From JAZQHR01 sp045540815 (GTDB lineage Bacteria; Bacillota; Clostridia; UMGS1810), in the NCBI GenBank assembly GCA_045540815.1, contig JAZQHY010000049.1, positions 1 to 27,666 on the forward strand: 27,666 nucleotides of DNA, given 5' to 3'. The notes beneath the pieces were generated by a model that did no database searches, was not told where the DNA came from, and saw only the letters and a list, made by a program, of their open reading frames with translations. Made by a program: the position numbers and the translations under genes. Positions 24,510 through 27,666 of the stretch are shown piece after piece (position 1 is the first letter of the stretch; the number at the start of each line of letters is the position of its first letter).

Positions 24510-25166
24510 ATGGCTGTAATAGATAAAAAACTTTTTGAATGTCCTTCTTGCGGACTTCCTGTGGAGCTTACTGTGTATAAAAGCATTAACGCAGCAAGCG
24601 ATGCCCAGATGCGCGACAGAGTCGTTACAACGGAAATTTTTGACCAGCTTTGCCCTGAGTGTGGAGCAAAGTTTAAAGTAGCATACGATATGCTTTATCA
24701 CGAGCCGGACAGAGGATATATGATATACCTTTTGCCAAACGGTGAAGATGGTAAAGATGTATTTGATATGGGCGATGAGGTTGATACCGATGTTATTAAC
24801 GGATATGCACTTCGTGTTGTAAACAGCATAAATTCGCTTAAGGAAAAGATACTTATATTTGAAGACGGTCTTGATGACAGAATAATTGAATTTTGTAAGG
24901 TTTATTTTACCATAAACTATACAAAGGAGCATCCTGATACTGAGATAAAAGAAGTTTTTTATACAGCATTTGACGGAGATAATGACGCGATTGAGTTTTG
25001 TTTCTTTGACGGAAATGGAAATCCATACGGCGTAAGACTTCCTGTGTATGTATATAAAAATTTGTTTGAAGATTTTAAAAAGAGTAGTTCGTTTGACGCA
25101 AACGAAAGATATATAAACTCTGCTTGGGCGATTAAGGCGCTTGATAGCGGAGTAATAGGTAATTAA
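24510..25166 (+). CDS. CpXC-domain protein, zinc-ribbon-like
   Basis: A 218-residue soluble protein. The N-terminal part has two CPxC pairs, FECPSCGLPVEL (near residue 11) and LCPECGAKFKV (near residue 48), the mark of the CpXC domain, and these four cysteines probably bind zinc. The rest (about 65-218) is acidic and mixed alpha/beta with no motif I recognise. Its function is unknown in general. GGAGG precedes the ATG. It sits between a nucleotidyltransferase and lepA with 13-nt gaps on both sides, so all three share a transcript. Confidence 0.83.
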   Translation: MAVIDKKLFECPSCGLPVELTVYKSINAASDAQMRDRVVTTEIFDQLCPECGAKFKVAYDMLYHEPDRGYMIYLLPNGEDGKDVFDMGDEVDTDVINGYALRVVNSINSLKEKILIFEDGLDDRIIEFCKVYFTINYTKEHPDTEIKEVFYTAFDGDNDAIEFCFFDGNGNPYGVRLPVYVYKNLFEDFKKSSSFDANERYINSAWAIKALDSGVIGN

Positions 25167-25179
25167 GAGAGGAAAGTAT

Positions 25180-26985
25180 ATGCACGACAGACAAGATAAC
25201 ATAAGAAATTTTTGCATAATAGCGCATATAGACCACGGTAAGTCCACACTTGCCGACAGAATGCTGGAAATGACTGGTGTGCTTACAAAGCGCGAAATGC
25301 AGGACCAGATACTAGACAATATGGACTTGGAACGTGAAAAGGGCATCACCATAAAGGCACGTGCCGTTAAGCTTATTTATAAGGCGAAGGATGGGCAGGA
25401 GTATACATTTAACCTTATAGACACACCTGGACACGTTGACTTTAACTATGAGGTTTCACGAAGCCTTGCTGCGTGCGAGGGCGCAATACTTATTGTTGAC
25501 GCAGCGCAAGGCATAGAGGCACAGACGCTTGCAAACACATACCTTGCGGTAGACCACGACCTTGAGCTTGTGCCCGTTATAAATAAGATAGACCTTCCAA
25601 GCGCAAGACCTGATGAGGTTAAAGATGAGATTGAAGATATAATAGGCATAGAAGCATCTGATGCACCGCTTATCTCTGCTAAAAATGGTATAGGTATAGA
25701 AGAGGTGCTGGAGCAGGTGGTAGAGAAAATTCCTGCGCCAATGGGTGATGAAAATGCACCTTTAAAAGCGCTTATATTTGATTCATACTATGATTCGTAC
25801 AAGGGTGTAATAGTATATGTAAGAATAAAAGATGGTATTGTCAAAAAAGATACCCGCATTAAGTTTATGGCGACAGGTAAGGAATTTGATGTCGTTGAAG
25901 TTGGATTTTTATCGCCATTGGGTATGGTGGAGTCTGACTGCCTTCGCGCAGGCGATGTAGGATATATCGCCGCAAGTATTAAAACTGTAAGCGATGCGCA
26001 GGTTGGTGATACTGTTACACTTGCTGAAAACGGAGCGCCCCAGCCACTACCTGGTTATAAAAAGGTGAATCCAATGGTGTTCTCAGGAGTATATCCTGCA
26101 GATGGTGCAAAATACGGCGATTTAAGAGATGCACTTGAAAAGCTTCAGCTAAACGACGCTGCACTTTCATTTGACGCAGAAACATCAATAGCACTTGGCT
26201 TTGGATTCAGATGCGGATTTTTAGGCCTTCTTCATATGGAGGTTATACAGGAAAGACTTGAGCGAGAGTACAATCTTGACCTAGTAACAACCGCACCTAG
26301 CGTTATATATAAGGTAATAAAGACAAACGGCGAAACTATAGAAATAGCAAACCCTACAAACCTTCCGCCTATGCAGGAAATAGCATATATGGAGGAGCCG
26401 ATAGTTGAGGCGTCTATAATGCTCCCAACTGAATTTGTAGGAAATATTATGGAGCTTTGTCAGGAAAGACGCGGTGTGTATAAAGATATGAAATATATCG
26501 AAGATACACGAGTGGTACTTAGGTACGACCTTCCGCTAAACGAGATAATATATGACTTTTTCGATGCGTTAAAATCGCGTACAAGAGGGTATGCATCGTT
26601 TGACTACGAGTTTAAAGGCTACGAGAGATCGAAGCTGGTTAAACTTGATATGATGCTAAACGGTGAAGTAGTAGACGCGCTTTCGTTTATCGTACACGAG
26701 GAAAAGGCGTACGCGCGCGGAAGAAGAATTGCCGAAAAGCTAAAAGAGTCTATTCCAAGACAGCTTTTTGAGATACCTATTCAGGCGGCAATCGGAAATA
26801 AGGTTATCGCACGTGAAACTGTTAAGGCAATGCGAAAAGACGTGCTTGCAAAATGCTATGGCGGTGACATCACACGTAAGAAAAAACTTCTTGAAAAACA
26901 GAAGGAAGGTAAGAAACGTATGCGTCAGGTTGGCTCTGTTGAAGTTCCGCAGGAAGCGTTTATGTCTGTTCTTAAGCTTGATTAA
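25180..26985 (+). CDS. lepA: Elongation factor 4 (LepA), ribosome-associated GTPase
   Basis: A 601-residue translation GTPase of usual length that binds the ribosome and affects translation under stress. GTPase motifs: AHIDHGKSTL (G1), DTPGHVDF (G3), NKIDLPSA (G4) and SAKNG (G5) in the first 190 residues, followed by the beta-barrel, EF-G-like domains and the LepA-specific C-terminal domain (YGGDITRKKKLLEKQKEGKKRMR). GAGAGGAAAG precedes the ATG. hemW follows after 48 nt, an arrangement common in Firmicutes. Confidence 0.97.
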   Translation: MHDRQDNIRNFCIIAHIDHGKSTLADRMLEMTGVLTKREMQDQILDNMDLEREKGITIKARAVKLIYKAKDGQEYTFNLIDTPGHVDFNYEVSRSLAACEGAILIVDAAQGIEAQTLANTYLAVDHDLELVPVINKIDLPSARPDEVKDEIEDIIGIEASDAPLISAKNGIGIEEVLEQVVEKIPAPMGDENAPLKALIFDSYYDSYKGVIVYVRIKDGIVKKDTRIKFMATGKEFDVVEVGFLSPLGMVESDCLRAGDVGYIAASIKTVSDAQVGDTVTLAENGAPQPLPGYKKVNPMVFSGVYPADGAKYGDLRDALEKLQLNDAALSFDAETSIALGFGFRCGFLGLLHMEVIQERLEREYNLDLVTTAPSVIYKVIKTNGETIEIANPTNLPPMQEIAYMEEPIVEASIMLPTEFVGNIMELCQERRGVYKDMKYIEDTRVVLRYDLPLNEIIYDFFDALKSRTRGYASFDYEFKGYERSKLVKLDMMLNGEVVDALSFIVHEEKAYARGRRIAEKLKESIPRQLFEIPIQAAIGNKVIARETVKAMRKDVLAKCYGGDITRKKKLLEKQKEGKKRMRQVGSVEVPQEAFMSVLKLD

Positions 26986-26986
26986 T

Positions 26987-27016
26987 AAAATGCCCGTATA
27001 TGCGGGCATTTTCCGT
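26987..27016 (+). terminator. Hairpin between lepA and hemW
   Basis: A 10-bp perfect stem AAAATGCCCG/CGGGCATTTT with a TATATG loop. The U-run is short and interrupted (TTTTCCGTTTTG), so partial read-through into hemW is likely. Confidence 0.7.
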
Positions 27017-27033
27017 TTTGTGAGGTGAGAGAT

Positions 27034-27666
27034 TTGCTTAGAAAACTGTATATACATATTCCGTTTTGCGCTCGAAAATGTAATTATTGCGACTTTAATT
27101 CGTATGGCAATATGCTCTTTTTACAAGACGACTACACAGATGCGATTATACGCGAGATTAAATCACTTGAAAAATGCGATATAGATACAATCTACTTTGG
27201 TGGTGGCACGCCGTCGTTTATAAAGGCAGAAAATATCGCAAAAATAATGACCGCTGTAAAATCTCACTTTAACGTATATAAAAATGCAGAAATCACACTT
27301 GAGGCAAATCCCGCAACGCTAAATGAACAAAAGCTATTATTATATAAAGATTCAGGTGTAAACCGCATAAGCCTTGGTGCACAAAGCTTTATGGACGATG
27401 AGCTTAAAATTCTCGGAAGACTTCACACAGCCGATGATATTAAAGAAACGTATAACATTGTCAGAAATTGCGGTTTTGATAACGTAAGTCTTGATTTAAT
27501 GTTTGGCATACCGCATCAAACTATGGAAAGCTTTGAAAAGAGCATTGATGAAGTGCTTTCTTTAAACCCCGAACACATATCCTGCTACGGACTTAAGGTG
27601 GAGGAGGGTACGCCTTTTTATTTGGATTTTAAAAGCGGAAAATACACATATACAGACGATGACGTC
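27034..27666 (+). CDS. hemW: HemW-type radical SAM protein (partial, 3' end beyond window)
   Basis: Open frame of 211 codons to the window end. It begins at a TTG (27034) with GAGGTGAG (27022-27029) properly spaced upstream; no better ATG exists in the leading part. The radical SAM cluster motif is IPFCARKCNYCDF near the N terminus. Further family marks are YFGGGTPSF, EANPATLN, GVNRISLGAQSF, VSLDLMFGIPHQT and CYGLKVEEGTPFY. These fit HemW, formerly annotated as oxygen-independent coproporphyrinogen III oxidase-like and now known as a heme chaperone; true HemN is longer at the N terminus. Its place next to lepA supports the assignment. Confidence 0.93.
   Translation, partial: MLRKLYIHIPFCARKCNYCDFNSYGNMLFLQDDYTDAIIREIKSLEKCDIDTIYFGGGTPSFIKAENIAKIMTAVKSHFNVYKNAEITLEANPATLNEQKLLLYKDSGVNRISLGAQSFMDDELKILGRLHTADDIKETYNIVRNCGFDNVSLDLMFGIPHQTMESFEKSIDEVLSLNPEHISCYGLKVEEGTPFYLDFKSGKYTYTDDDV

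Noticed and set aside
24324..25352. Open frame of 342 codons on the - strand
   Set aside because: It lies opposite the nucleotidyltransferase, CpXC and lepA genes, which have strong family motifs and ribosome sites. Its product has no recognisable motif and reflects codon bias of the real genes.
1..27666. Mobile elements, CRISPR arrays, tRNA or rRNA genes
   Set aside because: No transposase or integrase motifs, spaced repeats, or tRNA-like cloverleaf with CCA end was seen on either strand.

Overview
The window comes from a low-GC Gram-positive bacterium, most likely a member of the Clostridia (inference from gene content and sequence style; no 16S or other marker is present). Supporting signs are the AT-rich DNA, strong AGGAGG-type ribosome binding sites, a T-box leader on pheST, a preQ1 riboswitch, many hairpin-plus-U-run terminators, a DUF1846 protein, MgtE, and the lepA-hemW pair. 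The standard genetic code fits every gene. I see no insertion sequence, prophage, CRISPR array, tRNA or rRNA gene, so this looks like ordinary chromosome.

Layout. Positions 1-388 hold the end of a small helical protein gene. A preQ1-I riboswitch with a terminator (470-559) precedes a + strand cluster: YhhQ-type queuosine precursor transporter, PHP-domain hydrolase and MATE exporter (577-3486). A sodium:neurotransmitter-type symporter follows (3615-4973). An esterase/EamA-transporter operon on the - strand (5044-6688) is divergent from a LysR regulator (6869-7720), with two clear back-to-back promoters. A two-component system lies on the - strand (7766-10518), followed by a DUF1846 gene (10635-12110), which is divergent from a SulP anion transporter (12282-13928). 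nagA and an unusual ROK-family kinase homologue overlap by 11 nt (14122-16630). Two unrecognised membrane or surface genes follow (16749-18053). A phenylalanine-type T-box (about 18121-18360) precedes pheS and pheT (18404-21835). mgtE is on the - strand (21883-23256) behind a long structured leader that contains a 30-codon reading frame. Further upstream is a 41-codon small gene. A + strand operon then runs from a sugar nucleotidyltransferase through a CpXC protein to lepA and hemW, which is cut by the window end (23756-27666).

How the genes work together. Most units are short operons, each with a recognisable promoter. These promoters nearly all have 16-17 bp spacers and many carry a TGn extended -10. 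Three units appear to be controlled at the RNA level: queuosine precursor uptake by preQ1, pheST by uncharged tRNA-Phe, and possibly magnesium transport by an unrecognised leader. nagA plus the ROK protein suggests use of an amino sugar. The mgtE leader is the part I consider most likely to be undescribed.
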